From NCBI RefSeq assembly GCF_021513275.1, contig NZ_CP090978.1, positions 5,251,247-5,315,246 on the forward strand: a stretch of 64,000 nucleotides of DNA, given 5' to 3'. The position numbers and the translations under genes were made by a program. Below are positions 33,218 through 43,589 of the stretch, in pieces. Origin of the DNA: Paenibacillus hexagrammi (GTDB lineage: Bacteria > Bacillota > Bacilli > Paenibacillales > NBRC-103111). Positions within the stretch are counted from its first letter, which is position 1. Each line of letters begins with the position of its first letter. A model generated the notes under the pieces. That model was given only the letters and a program-made list of their open reading frames with translations, ran no database searches and had not been told where the DNA came from.

Positions 33218-36200
33218 TTAAATACGTTCTTTTAAAGGCGTAATATTAACTGTAGTGACGGTTTGACCAGTTAGTTCTCCACTATCAGTGAGTATAGGTC
33301 CGTGAACTAAGCATTGCCCTTTTCTCAGACTAGATATCTTTGTTTCATACCGTTTTCTCTCAGCCGAATCACTCGATAGATTAGAGGCAATATAACTTAA
33401 TTCTTGCTCAGGTTGAGCAAAGTATATCTTTTGGGAAGCGTTCTGTAATCTGGCCAATTCATCGCTGCTAAGCTGCGATTTTAAGAATTGAGTAGCATAC
33501 CACCCTGACCACCCAAACTTCCTACCTTCAGTCAAAATTTTGGATGAGGGTGACTGTTCCGTATGATCCAGATTCTGAGCCTCATCTAGAATAACTGGAA
33601 TTGGAGTCGTCTTTTCTCCGAACCTGAGTGTAAAGTTCCACAGATCCCATAATATAAATTCAGTAATCATCAGTTGGATTTCCCTTGGGTATCCTGTCAA
33701 CTGAATTATATATACTGTTCCTCTATCCGATAAAATATCCCCCCAGTTCATTAATGTATCCTTAGAAAACACCTGGCGATCGATAAAAGGACGAATTTGG
33801 GATAGAGCTGTCTTAGCGTAGTTACTTCCTTCTTCTTCAAGCAAATGTCTTAAGTGATCCAGATTCATCTCTCGATCATATGTTTGCATACCTCGTAATA
33901 CTGCATCATAGATTACATTCTGTTGCTGGATACCTAAGGTTCGATATACGCTTGAGAATACACTTTTAACTCTTTCTGCAACATCGGTATCAGATTCTGG
34001 AAGTGTTAATCCTCCAATATCCCTTACATTACGTCTGAATGGATTAATCGGAAACTTATCAGTATATACGATTCTCTGCTTCAGTTTAGACCCTAAGTGG
34101 TCAACAAATTCCGGTTCCAGCTGATTTGGCAGGAATCCTTCTGTGTAGTCAACCACAATACTGGAGACTTGTTGCTTAGCTAGTTCTAATAACAAACATT
34201 GCATGAAATAGGTTTTGCCTTGGCCAGATTTTCCTGATATTAGCAAATGCCTATTTGCTAACCCTATATTTCCGTATTCCCAGTAAATATCTCTATTACT
34301 GTTCTCAGCCTTTCCAATTAACACCCTTATTTTCTCAATAGACGCCCCATTATTTGTCATTACTTGTGTAATGTCAGTTTCACCATTCGATTTCTCATTG
34401 TTACCATGTTGGCCATTAAATTCATCCAAAGATGCTTGCTCTTCAGTTACTATCAACGATTTTGGCTCTACAAGCAAATTTAGGTCATCTTTAACCAGAA
34501 GAGTCTGATCATTCTTAGGACATTCATTTTGTTTTCCTTTACCTTTAAGCTCTTCAAAATAATATTCATTGACCAAGTACTTTGAACTCGCATCCGTTAA
34601 AACCTCCCTTTGTTCAGGAGGCTCAGAAGCTATGAGGGCTTTGTTCAAAGCAATCGTATTCACTCCCTCTAGACAGTCAATGTCACATTCTCCATCAGCA
34701 TGATAACTATACGATAGCATTGACTCTTTCACGAAGTCATTAGGTTTTGTTTGAATCCACTCATACATTTCATTCATTGATTTAGTTAGTCCGTTATAAC
34801 CATCGGATTCAGGCAAGTTTACATAGGTTACCCCTTCGGATAATTCAGATTCACGAATATGTGCATTAGTTTGGAATGAAAGTACTGCTCCATCTCCCAA
34901 TAGCCGATCCGTTTTAAAGGATATCACCATCTTATTACTTATTAATTTACTAATAATGGAGTCGCTTATCCTGTAATCCTTTTGGGGCCAAAACCCACTA
35001 GAATGCAACTTGGCCGCATTAACTAAATAGAGCTGGGCAAAAAAGTATCGATAAAATTTCGATGTAAAAGGCTTCTCCTTATTACATAAAGCCTCTCGAA
35101 ATAACTTCTTCGTTTTCGTAACTTGAATTTTAGCCTTATCCATTACCGGCTTAGAATTCACCCCAATTTTCACTTCAATAGGAAAAATATGTACCAACAA
35201 TTTTTCTTCCCGTTCTTCGATCCCCATCAATAACAGATCATCACTATGGGAGCCTTTGAATCCCAGATTTTTGGTTGTGAATATACCTTCCGATTTATTC
35301 AAACTTACACTTCCAGCCACCCTAAGTATTTCTTCTAGGGATATAGGGACCCATTTGATATTAGGGTGATCAAAATAGGCCAGCGCGAATTTGATAGCAG
35401 AAAGGATACTCAATTTTTCCCGCGAATAATGTCCCTTACTTCCTACAATTCGTAAAAGCCACTCTCCATTAAATGTGTTGAAAGCTTTTATTGTATTAAT
35501 AGCGGTTGCATCAGTAGATTCTACTTCTTTACTCTTTAAAAACTCTTTAATTACAGCGAAATACTGCTCTGACTTATTGGTTACAGTAATCGCATCGTAC
35601 TTATTAGACGAAGAGTATTGATCATTATAGTGAATCACTACCAGGTTTTCACTGAGGTTATTGAAATACTCCAAATCAAGATTAGAATCTATAAATGTAA
35701 CCCAATGGGAGGCTGAGAAAATTTCATTTAAATAAACTTCCTCTGCTGCAGTAGTTCGTGAATAGATAGCCTCCCCTTTGTGATATGAATCGTTGCCTTC
35801 ATTCTTCAAGTTAGCTGCGAGTTCATTTACCGAAGTCGCCACTTTTATTAATAACTCCTGGTGCGTTTCTTCGATATTTCTCATTCCAAACCCACTTCTG
35901 AAGTTTTCCGAGCCTTTCATCGAAGGAACTGAGGAATATAACCCCTTCAATGCGATCCCTGTAGTCATATCCTTCATAGGTTGAATCGCAAATTTCTCTT
36001 GCATATTCATTCTATAGTATGAAATATGAGCATATTCAAACTCATTACTTAATTCTTTCTTATAAAAGACCACTGACCGGTGGATCATACGTAATACATC
36101 AATTGAGTTTATATCTTCTACATTATCGATCTTAAGATTGAACAACCTATTAAACTCTTCTGTATCATGTGCTTTACTTAGTAAATCAAATGCACTAATA

Positions 36201-38605
36201 AAATTATTATCCCTGTATATCGTTACCTCGATCGGTTTTATTTCTTTTCTCGATTTTTTGTTTAATTGATCAATCATCCATGACAATATACCTCGAACAA
36301 CCTCAAGGTCATTCTCAATACTAATAACATTTATTTTGACCGGGGACTTATTCTTCGAGTTAAACAAGTATGCGAAATGCTCTTCAAATTGCTGCAACTT
36401 ATCTTTAACGATATTAGACAAGTATTTATTTGCGTCCGTGACGCTAACTTTCTGTACTGGCTTGTAAGCCATCCATTCTGTAGCAATTGCCTGGACATCT
36501 GATTTATAAAGTCGATCCACCCCAGTGTTCACGTATATGAAAGGAACCAAGCTTTCTGGACGTAAACGCGATAGTACAGCATTCTCTATATGTTCTGCTC
36601 CTAAAGAATTTATAAGTTCAAGCTGATAAGCCACATTAATTGGGTGGAATGGGCTGAATAGTATTTCATCAAGCGTATATAATACACCGAGCTTAAACAG
36701 ATCTGTCCCTTTTCGGCCCGCGGCAACTCCGTTAGTGAAACTTTCGATCTCATTCACATATGCCTTTATATATTCTACTGCCCAGTGATAAATAGACTCG
36801 TCATAGAAAGTAAGGCTTGGAATATTATTTATTATTCTAAAACGATTAACAAATCTGTTATATGCCTCTCGAAGCTCTACACTTATTTTTATTTCATTTG
36901 GAATCAATATGTCGGAATCTATTCTTGCAGAAAGCAGTCCCTGTTCCACCCATTCTTGTTCCCAATCTAAATACGTACAATATTCATGATTCGCATAAAA
37001 TTCTCTATTCCCGAATATTAGTTTGCTGCTATTTTGTACTCGTTGAAACGAACGTTCTTCTTCTCGTTTCAACTTCCAGACTCGGAATGAATGAATTGGA
37101 ACCGTTTCAGGAAATTCATTACGGAACGTAATGGGAACCGTCACATTTGAATTTCCATATACAAGCTTAACATCCATCTCATTCTCATCATTATAAGAAT
37201 CACTCTGCAACTGTAATTTATACGCTTTCTCTTTGTTAATATGAATAACTTGGTTCATTTCATTTACTTCAACGATTTCCTCTGAAAAACTACCATCGCC
37301 AATTTTTTTGTAATCACTTTCCATATTAGTAATAATTGAACCTCTAGCAGGATCAACACTAAAATTAGTTTCAAAATCTTTAAAATCTTCTGGACTCATA
37401 GGTAGAACCGCAATAAACAGCTCACATCCTAAAGCCACTTTATTATCATGTTTATAATTGACCCTAGTGAATAATGGCTCATTTGGAATAGTGTTTATGT
37501 TAATGGTCAAATTAACTTTTCCAGATCGAGTAGTGACGAATGTTTTAGTTTTTTTATCAACTGAAACGAAATTGTCGTTAAGTGATTTGATCTTTCCACC
37601 TAAGTCGAAATTTGCAATCAAGCTAACTTCTTCAAGGTTATCTGGATTAAAGACTATGATCTGTCTTTTTCGATTACCAGCTGTGGAATCTTTCTGAGGT
37701 CGATTCCAGAAGAGTAAATTATTCCCTGTTTTTAATTCTGCAAGCTCAACCTTAGAATTTTTACTTTCTTCTTCTGCTGCTTGTAAACCTTTTTTGACGT
37801 CAGTAAAGTCAGTTATCTTCCATAGTTCGGGCTCTTTCAAGTCCTTAAGATGTTTTAACGAAATCTTCTTCTCCAATATTTCTTCTTCATAGTTCAAGTC
37901 GTGGTACTTTTGAACGAAATCAAATAATTCACGGTTAAGATCCAGTCTATTTTTAATTTGCGTTCCTTTGTAACTGCTTAAATCAGAATCGTAAAACAAA
38001 CCGAAATCAGGGTAATCGTTCTTTTCAATCCCACCTTTAGAAATTGCTGAGAAAATCTCCTCAAAATCAAAAAATGTTACTTGTTGAAAAGATAGTTCCG
38101 ACATAATCTGAACCATCCGTTCATTTAATATTATTTGATCAACTTTAGAGTTAATCTTCTGTTCGATTTCCTGTTTTAATTTGCCTACGAACATCTTTGG
38201 ATGCAGCGGCATACCATCTTTTTGTAAATCACTACTACCACCTGATATGGAGTCTAGCGGCCTAGACACAATGCTAAATAAGGCAGCCCCTGACCATTCT
38301 CCCTGCTGTTCGCCTACCTGGTTACGAAGCGTTACAAGAAAATCGGGATTAACCTCATTTGAAGTGTTCGCAATAACAAGTTTTACATTTTGCAATTCAA
38401 AGCATATAGTTGAATATGCAGTTCCTTGCTCATGAGTATAAGTAAATGGCTGAACTCCTACCATATCATTAAATCTTCTAACGAGATGGTTAACATCCTC
38501 ATCCTTATCGACTTGTAGATAGAATCTGTCTCCTTGCTTTATACTCGAATATTTAAAGAAGTCCAGCAATAAGTCCGTAATATAGCTATAAAATTGGTTT
38601 GACAT
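33218..38605 (-). CDS. dptH: Phosphorothioation-dependent restriction protein DptH
   Basis: A protein of about 1795 residues with a HerA/FtsK-like ATPase at its C-terminus: Walker A GKSGQGKTYFMQCLLLELAKQQ near residue 1453 and Walker B IPVILDEAQNLD near residue 1690. The long N-terminal part has no domain I can name. DptH acts with DptF and DptG to damage DNA that lacks phosphorothioate. I start it at MSNQFYSYITDLL (38605, GTGGGGA upstream), so it overlaps the dptG end by 20 bases; 38638 is the other option. It is intact over 5.4 kb in a locus with many broken genes. Confidence 0.88.
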   Translation of the reverse strand: MSNQFYSYITDLLLDFFKYSSIKQGDRFYLQVDKDEDVNHLVRRFNDMVGVQPFTYTHEQGTAYSTICFELQNVKLVIANTSNEVNPDFLVTLRNQVGEQQGEWSGAALFSIVSRPLDSISGGSSDLQKDGMPLHPKMFVGKLKQEIEQKINSKVDQIILNERMVQIMSELSFQQVTFFDFEEIFSAISKGGIEKNDYPDFGLFYDSDLSSYKGTQIKNRLDLNRELFDFVQKYHDLNYEEEILEKKISLKHLKDLKEPELWKITDFTDVKKGLQAAEEESKNSKVELAELKTGNNLLFWNRPQKDSTAGNRKRQIIVFNPDNLEEVSLIANFDLGGKIKSLNDNFVSVDKKTKTFVTTRSGKVNLTININTIPNEPLFTRVNYKHDNKVALGCELFIAVLPMSPEDFKDFETNFSVDPARGSIITNMESDYKKIGDGSFSEEIVEVNEMNQVIHINKEKAYKLQLQSDSYNDENEMDVKLVYGNSNVTVPITFRNEFPETVPIHSFRVWKLKREEERSFQRVQNSSKLIFGNREFYANHEYCTYLDWEQEWVEQGLLSARIDSDILIPNEIKISVELREAYNRFVNRFRIINNIPSLTFYDESIYHWAVEYIKAYVNEIESFTNGVAAGRKGTDLFKLGVLYTLDEILFSPFHPINVAYQLELINSLGAEHIENAVLSRLRPESLVPFIYVNTGVDRLYKSDVQAIATEWMAYKPVQKVSVTDANKYLSNIVKDKLQQFEEHFAYLFNSKNKSPVKINVISIENDLEVVRGILSWMIDQLNKKSRKEIKPIEVTIYRDNNFISAFDLLSKAHDTEEFNRLFNLKIDNVEDINSIDVLRMIHRSVVFYKKELSNEFEYAHISYYRMNMQEKFAIQPMKDMTTGIALKGLYSSVPSMKGSENFRSGFGMRNIEETHQELLIKVATSVNELAANLKNEGNDSYHKGEAIYSRTTAAEEVYLNEIFSASHWVTFIDSNLDLEYFNNLSENLVVIHYNDQYSSSNKYDAITVTNKSEQYFAVIKEFLKSKEVESTDATAINTIKAFNTFNGEWLLRIVGSKGHYSREKLSILSAIKFALAYFDHPNIKWVPISLEEILRVAGSVSLNKSEGIFTTKNLGFKGSHSDDLLLMGIEEREEKLLVHIFPIEVKIGVNSKPVMDKAKIQVTKTKKLFREALCNKEKPFTSKFYRYFFAQLYLVNAAKLHSSGFWPQKDYRISDSIISKLISNKMVISFKTDRLLGDGAVLSFQTNAHIRESELSEGVTYVNLPESDGYNGLTKSMNEMYEWIQTKPNDFVKESMLSYSYHADGECDIDCLEGVNTIALNKALIASEPPEQREVLTDASSKYLVNEYYFEELKGKGKQNECPKNDQTLLVKDDLNLLVEPKSLIVTEEQASLDEFNGQHGNNEKSNGETDITQVMTNNGASIEKIRVLIGKAENSNRDIYWEYGNIGLANRHLLISGKSGQGKTYFMQCLLLELAKQQVSSIVVDYTEGFLPNQLEPEFVDHLGSKLKQRIVYTDKFPINPFRRNVRDIGGLTLPESDTDVAERVKSVFSSVYRTLGIQQQNVIYDAVLRGMQTYDREMNLDHLRHLLEEEGSNYAKTALSQIRPFIDRQVFSKDTLMNWGDILSDRGTVYIIQLTGYPREIQLMITEFILWDLWNFTLRFGEKTTPIPVILDEAQNLDHTEQSPSSKILTEGRKFGWSGWYATQFLKSQLSSDELARLQNASQKIYFAQPEQELSYIASNLSSDSAERKRYETKISSLRKGQCLVHGPILTDSGELTGQTVTTVNITPLKERI

Positions 38606-39962
38606 ATTGCGCATCCCCACTATCACTTTTTTTATCAATAAAATTAAGACTATCTAGCAACTCAATTACAATTTTCTTAGAGATCCGATCTAATTTTATA
38701 CCTCTCTTATTAAATTCTTCAAAGAGTTGATTTAGCGGAATTCTGGTATCTCTGATACACACACCCGCCAGCATTAACAACATCTCTTTAGTCAAGTTCA
38801 TCGTCGTTCCTACTTTTCCTCTGAACTTAAGAAATTCATTTCCTCCCAAGTCTTCAATATAATCACCGAATTTCTTCGCCGCACCTTCTACGATTCCTTC
38901 AGTATTGCTTTTAAACAATGTTTTAATAGCTTCTTCAATAGTCTTTGGAATATCTTTCTCAGATACTTTTGTACTGAAAATCGTTTGATATTCCTGAATC
39001 CATCTTTGCAAGCTTGCTAGATACTCTGTTTTTTTCTCTATCTCAAGCTCGTTAATCTGCTCTAAAATTTCTTTATAGTGCAGGAATCTATATTTTCCCT
39101 CATACTTATTTGCTTCAAATCTGTTCAATTGTGCCAATGTATTCATATGTACAAACAGATACTTTGCCTTATCCTTAATTCGTTTATACCCTTCTAATTC
39201 ATTGGTTGCTTCTCTACGTTTTCCCACTCCAACTTCCCAATCTAGCGCAAAGTAGATAGCGGTTAATTTTTCATAATCTGCTTCATAGAACCTATCAAAT
39301 TTCAGTATTAACTGGCATACATACATAAATATATAAAATCTCGTTATCATTGGAAATGCATTAAGAAAATAATCCTTATGCTTACTAAGATATAATAAAT
39401 CATCACAATACAACTCACTGATGACAGGTAACTTATTAGTATAGTCATTATCTTCACTATTAAACGATAGATTCAACTTATCTAGCACAAGCTCATCTAA
39501 AATATTATCTGTTTTCTTATTCAAAAAAATATTACGCACTTCTTCATTGTCCCCAACTAATATTTCAGCTGTAAACTTAGAAATCTTTCTGTACTCCTTT
39601 TTGTCTGGGGACTCCGAATAATTAAAGAGATATGGATGTGTTATGATAATTTCTCCAGAAGCCCCATATAGGTAGTCCTGTAAAAACCGTTCAATTTCCG
39701 TTTCTAGTTCAAATTCAAAACGCATCTCTTGTTTAAGCGATTTGATTAATGGGTTAACTTCAAACTCATCCTTGACTTGAACATCTCGCCATTTCACTTG
39801 ACATATGTTACGCACGATATCGCCTGTTAGCTTGTAGAAATTTTTACGCAACTCCTTGAATGTATGCGTTGTAAATGGTAGCAAACTATCGATATCCTTC
39901 CCAGTCTGATGAGAGCTTTTATTCAACATCTGTAGATCTTCAACCATCAGTGCGTAGTTCAT
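38586..39962 (-). CDS. dptG: Phosphorothioation-dependent restriction protein DptG
   Basis: A 458-residue DptG-type protein called by its place between DptF and DptH and its size. It has no catalytic motif I can point to. Its body is helical with charged stretches (KRREATNELEGYKRIKDKAKYLF). AAGGAG precedes the ATG at 39962, and ATGA overlaps the dptF stop. It is thought to scaffold the restriction complex. Identification leans on context. Confidence 0.8.
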   Translation of the reverse strand: MNYALMVEDLQMLNKSSHQTGKDIDSLLPFTTHTFKELRKNFYKLTGDIVRNICQVKWRDVQVKDEFEVNPLIKSLKQEMRFEFELETEIERFLQDYLYGASGEIIITHPYLFNYSESPDKKEYRKISKFTAEILVGDNEEVRNIFLNKKTDNILDELVLDKLNLSFNSEDNDYTNKLPVISELYCDDLLYLSKHKDYFLNAFPMITRFYIFMYVCQLILKFDRFYEADYEKLTAIYFALDWEVGVGKRREATNELEGYKRIKDKAKYLFVHMNTLAQLNRFEANKYEGKYRFLHYKEILEQINELEIEKKTEYLASLQRWIQEYQTIFSTKVSEKDIPKTIEEAIKTLFKSNTEGIVEGAAKKFGDYIEDLGGNEFLKFRGKVGTTMNLTKEMLLMLAGVCIRDTRIPLNQLFEEFNKRGIKLDRISKKIVIELLDSLNFIDKKSDSGDAQYVKPIL

Positions 39963-42240
39963 ATCGTTCTCTCCTTCTCAAATACATATCCATGGAAATC
40001 ATCCTTTGATAATGAAAATAACTTATTCTCACTCTCCAGATGAATAAGTAGTTCTTTGTTTTTCATGCCGCTTCCCATTAGCTTCTCTACAAAATCCAAA
40101 AATTTCAATGCATCTTCTTGGTCCTCCTTATTAGGAACATAACCATTCTTAATTCTCGTTAAAAGCTCGAACAATGAATAATCAATTTCAAGATTTGCAG
40201 TTGAATTTGAATCAGCTAATTTGTATGCGACTATTAATTTATCACTAAAATTCTCAAGTTTTGTTCCATTTTGTTTTTCATCTTGAATATGTTTTAGCTC
40301 AGGTTTTAAATCCAACTTCTGTGCAAGCCTAAATTTCGTATGTTCATCAGATAAGTAAATATAATCCTTTCTTGGGGACCCCTTCCATTTAAACACACTG
40401 TCTTTAACTTCCGTATAGATCCTTTCACTGTCTCTGGATTATACGTATTGAAGCCATATAAGCGCCATAAATATTGCTCATACATTGGGTCACTAATACT
40501 AATGCTATAGTAAAAATCCGTATTGGTTATATATGACGTAAGTATCACTGCTTCTGCGAACTTCAAAAACGGTTCGTGCTCAAGCTCCGTGTCTTTCATT
40601 AACACAGAAAGAAGTTCTCTTCCCTTAGGATACAATACATGAGCCTTAACAACTTCTTCACTATCGCTAAGCATATTAAGGTTAATCGTCAATTGATCGA
40701 TTTCTTTTAGACGCTTAGTAGTATAAGGATTCAGAAGTGCCATATGTCTTAAAATAAATGAACGTTCTGGACGATTAAATAATAACATTGGTATGGAATG
40801 ATCTAACTTATAAAATTCATCAAGTAATTCATATGGCGAGTTATCATCAACAACTAAGATATCAACCAGGAAATTCAAAAATGATCTGGCCGAAACTACG
40901 AGTTTAAATTTAATAATGCATTCAATCAATAACTTAATTACTGTTTGCTGAACTTGTAGTTCTCTCATGAATTCAAAGTTAAAGTGAGTCGCGGTATAAA
41001 TATTATTTTTTTTATCTACTTCATAGGCTTGAATAAAAGGATTTTCTGGTTGGTTTTCAAAAACCTTATTAACTAAACCTGAATAAAACTCAGATTGCAC
41101 CCCATTCGCTGTAAGTTCATATGGATGATAATCTCCAATGCAAATTAAATCAAAATGTTGTCCAGAAATATGTTGGATTCTCTTGTGAGAAAAAACGCCA
41201 CTTTCATCTATAAACTTCTTCAATAAATAAAATTTATTATTTTCATCCGCTTGAATGAAGTTATGCAATACGCCCATATTAATTGCTAGCAATGTTCTTT
41301 GACATGAACCTTCCAGTTGCTCATCAGAAAAACCACTTAACGACTGCTTTAACGTTTCTAAAGCATTCATTGTAGGGGAGTAACTCTCCGTCGCATCGTT
41401 AATAATTGAATAATTCTGCACTAACTCCGGATGACTAGATTTAAGGTATGCCAACAAATGAGACTTTCCATCACCAACACTTCCACAAATCAACACGAGA
41501 TTTGATTCCGTACTTTCCTGCTTTTTTTTCAAAATACTTACTAAATCCCGCTGAACTTTTCTATCAACGTGTAAATAATTCTTAAATGAAGAGAACTCAT
41601 TCGCACTCTCGATGGCTTCCCGAGACGAGTCTTGCAACCGTCTCAATTCTCGAATTAGATAGCTTTCCCCCTTATTCAAATCCAGAACAATTGATGGAGA
41701 CTTCTCAGTTATGTCTATTGTTCCTTCTTGTTTTATTACTTGATCACTATTCCCACTTAAATTTAACTGCCCCAGTAGCTTATTGATTTGTTGGTTTATT
41801 CTTTCATCTAAATAATCATGAGGCTTTGGCTGGTTGTAAGCTAGTTTTTCGTCTTCTTCCGAAGAATATAATTCATAAAACCATACTGCAATTTCATACA
41901 TAAGCTTATGTGCTTTAAGAGGCTCTTCCAATTCAACCACGGTCTCATGAGCACCTCTATTGCCAAGTTTCCTTAAACTATGTATTGCATATTGCAATTC
42001 TTTTGTTAAATATCCTTCACTCGACAAGTATGAAACTTGATCAAATAAAGTTTTACCATAACTCTCTCGTTCATTCAGTTGTTCGAACGAAAAAATCGAC
42101 TTAATAATCTCCTCCAAGAAATTTCTAGATTTCACCAATGCTAGCCCGGGGTCCTGGAATATTACTTGTTCCATGACACTGGCATGATGATAAGCAGAAG
42201 GTGACAGGCTCTCTATAAACTGAAGAAATGTCTTGTTCAA
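39959..42240 (-). CDS. dptF: Phosphorothioation-dependent restriction ATPase DptF with DUF4145-like N-terminus, one frameshift
   Basis: A DptF of about 760 residues. The P-loop LICGSVGDGKSHLLAYL is near residue 250. The N-terminal about 140 residues (LVKSRNFLEEII, LRKLGNRGAHETV, YEIAVWFYELY) resemble the DUF4145 region of HsdR proteins. A single C is missing at about 40421: with it NPETVKGIYTEVKDSVFKWKGSP reads on, and without it the frame stops at 40306. The start is TTG at 42240 with CGGAGGGG upstream. dptG follows with a 4-base overlap. The ATPase powers DNA restriction with DptG and DptH. The N-terminal module is unusual as far as I recall. Confidence 0.85.
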
Positions 42241-42350
42241 TTGATTCCCCTCCGAGTCATACAATCAATTAAATATTTTGGCTTGATAATTAATATAATC
42301 CAATAATATCTAGTCTCTTGATTATTAGTTAATTTGATAATATTCGACAA
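42237..42350 (-). CDS. Possible short leader ORF overlapping the dptF start
   Basis: A TTG-started 37-residue frame (from 42350) has AAAGGAGGGGG about 12 bases upstream, and its TGA overlaps the dptF TTG as TTGA. Such an arrangement can couple translation. No homologue is known to me, and it may be chance. Confidence 0.25.
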   Translation of the reverse strand: MSNIIKLTNNQETRYYWIILIIKPKYLIDCMTRRGIN

Positions 42351-42490
42351 ATCTGTAGTTTCCCCCTCCTTTCGTAAGTAACCAAAGCACAAACAAAAAT
42401 ATGAATAAAACATAATTCGAGCGGATAACTCCACATACTTCCCGTTAAGCGAATGTTTCGTATACAAAATTCCCGTTCTTTAGCCTAGTG

Positions 42491-42669
42491 TCAGTGACTT
42501 AGAAGTTCACTTACGTACTCTCCCTTTGAGGAAGCAACAAATTGGCTTGGATCTAATTCATATTCTCGAACGATTCTCTGCCTCAGTCCTCAATAGCGCG
42601 ATGAAAACATGTCACCATAGCAGGAGATAGCATCGCTTGGGTTAAGTAACTACTGCCTTCCTCCGACAT
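42491..42669 (-). pseudogene. Remnant or frameshifted small gene, about 59 residues
   Basis: From the ATG at 42669 (no ribosome site) the reading starts MSEEGSSYLTQAMLSP and runs to about 42588. There one base is missing. With it the frame continues LRQRIVREYELDPSQF to a stop at 42491. The continuous protein-like composition in both halves supports a former gene. No family is recognised. It is too short to be found as one open frame. Confidence 0.35.
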
Positions 42670-43324
42670 GATTTGTTACATTAGTCAAAATGACTGCCCT
42701 GATGGAATATTTTTTCCTTGCTAAAAAAACTTGATTGCAGATTACTTGATCGCTAGGCTCTCAATGCTTTGAACATCAACTTCCATACATATCCTTATTA
42801 TTTGCAAACTTGATGAAGCCACTTCTGTCTACAGATAACCGCGGTGCCACAAGTACTTCTTTAGTTAGGAGAACTTGTTAAAACTTTTCATGCAAACTAA
42901 GAAAGATTGTGGATGACATTGATATAATTCCTTCAACTCAATCTTCCTCTATTCTGATCATATTAATACGACAATCGTACATTTGCAGTGAATAAACACT
43001 TTAGACGAAAAAACCATTCCTTACTTACGTTAGAATGGTCACTTCCTATTAATCACTAATATAAATCCAATCATGCCTGTAACTGTTCCATCATAGATTC
43101 ACGATATGAATTCGGTTCCTGTAGATCCGTTTGGACATCTACATCACATTTAAATACTAAGTCAGCTGTTGATTTGCTAATACAACATTAATTATGTTAA
43201 GAATGCTTAAAAATGAAGATATTATTATCTATCATAGTTATTGTTACAAACAAATAAATTCGACAAATAGGTCTATTTCCCTGCTTTGGAACAGGGCGGG
43301 AAGTTGAAAGTAATATTAATAATA
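42670..43324. other. Gene-poor spacer with possible gene relics and a hairpin
   Basis: No intact gene is seen. A minus-strand stretch around 42770-42860 reads EVLVAPRLSVDRSGFIKF between stops, hinting at a decayed gene. ACCATTC/GAATGGT at 43013-43039, followed on the minus strand by a T run, may terminate the small membrane gene's transcript. Confidence 0.4.
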
Positions 43325-43534
43325 CTATCTTCCGTGTTTCACTGTGTATGCATCTTCAAAGCCTTTCGAGTACGCATAATAAATCGCAAATACAAAACAA
43401 CATAACCCCATAACAGTAAGTAACATAAACATGGAAAAGTTACTAATCATATTTATTTTTGTTGATAGCTGATTACATGCCATTATTAATACAAACAACA
43501 CGTAAAATTTCCAATCAGTAAGTCTCTTTATCAT
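43325..43534 (-). CDS. Small membrane protein next to the MoxR-VWA operon
   Basis: A 69-residue protein starting MIKRLTDWKFYVLF with two hydrophobic helices (about 10-22 and 32-55) and a charged C-terminus (AYSKGFEDAYTVKHGR). AGGGAGG lies eight bases before the ATG. It follows the VWA gene (true stop at 43590) by 55 bases on the same strand, so it may belong to that operon. No family is known to me. The ribosome site and membrane pattern support a real gene. Confidence 0.55.
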   Translation of the reverse strand: MIKRLTDWKFYVLFVLIMACNQLSTKINMISNFSMFMLLTVMGLCCFVFAIYYAYSKGFEDAYTVKHGR

Positions 43535-43589
43535 AACTTAAACCTCCCTTTGGTAAGGTTTCATGATCAACAATCCTAGTTCTTTAACA

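Noticed and set aside
40300..40430. Programmed frameshift in dptF
   Set aside because: There is no slippery heptamer with a pseudoknot; a single missing C in a short run fits the general pattern of indels in this window.
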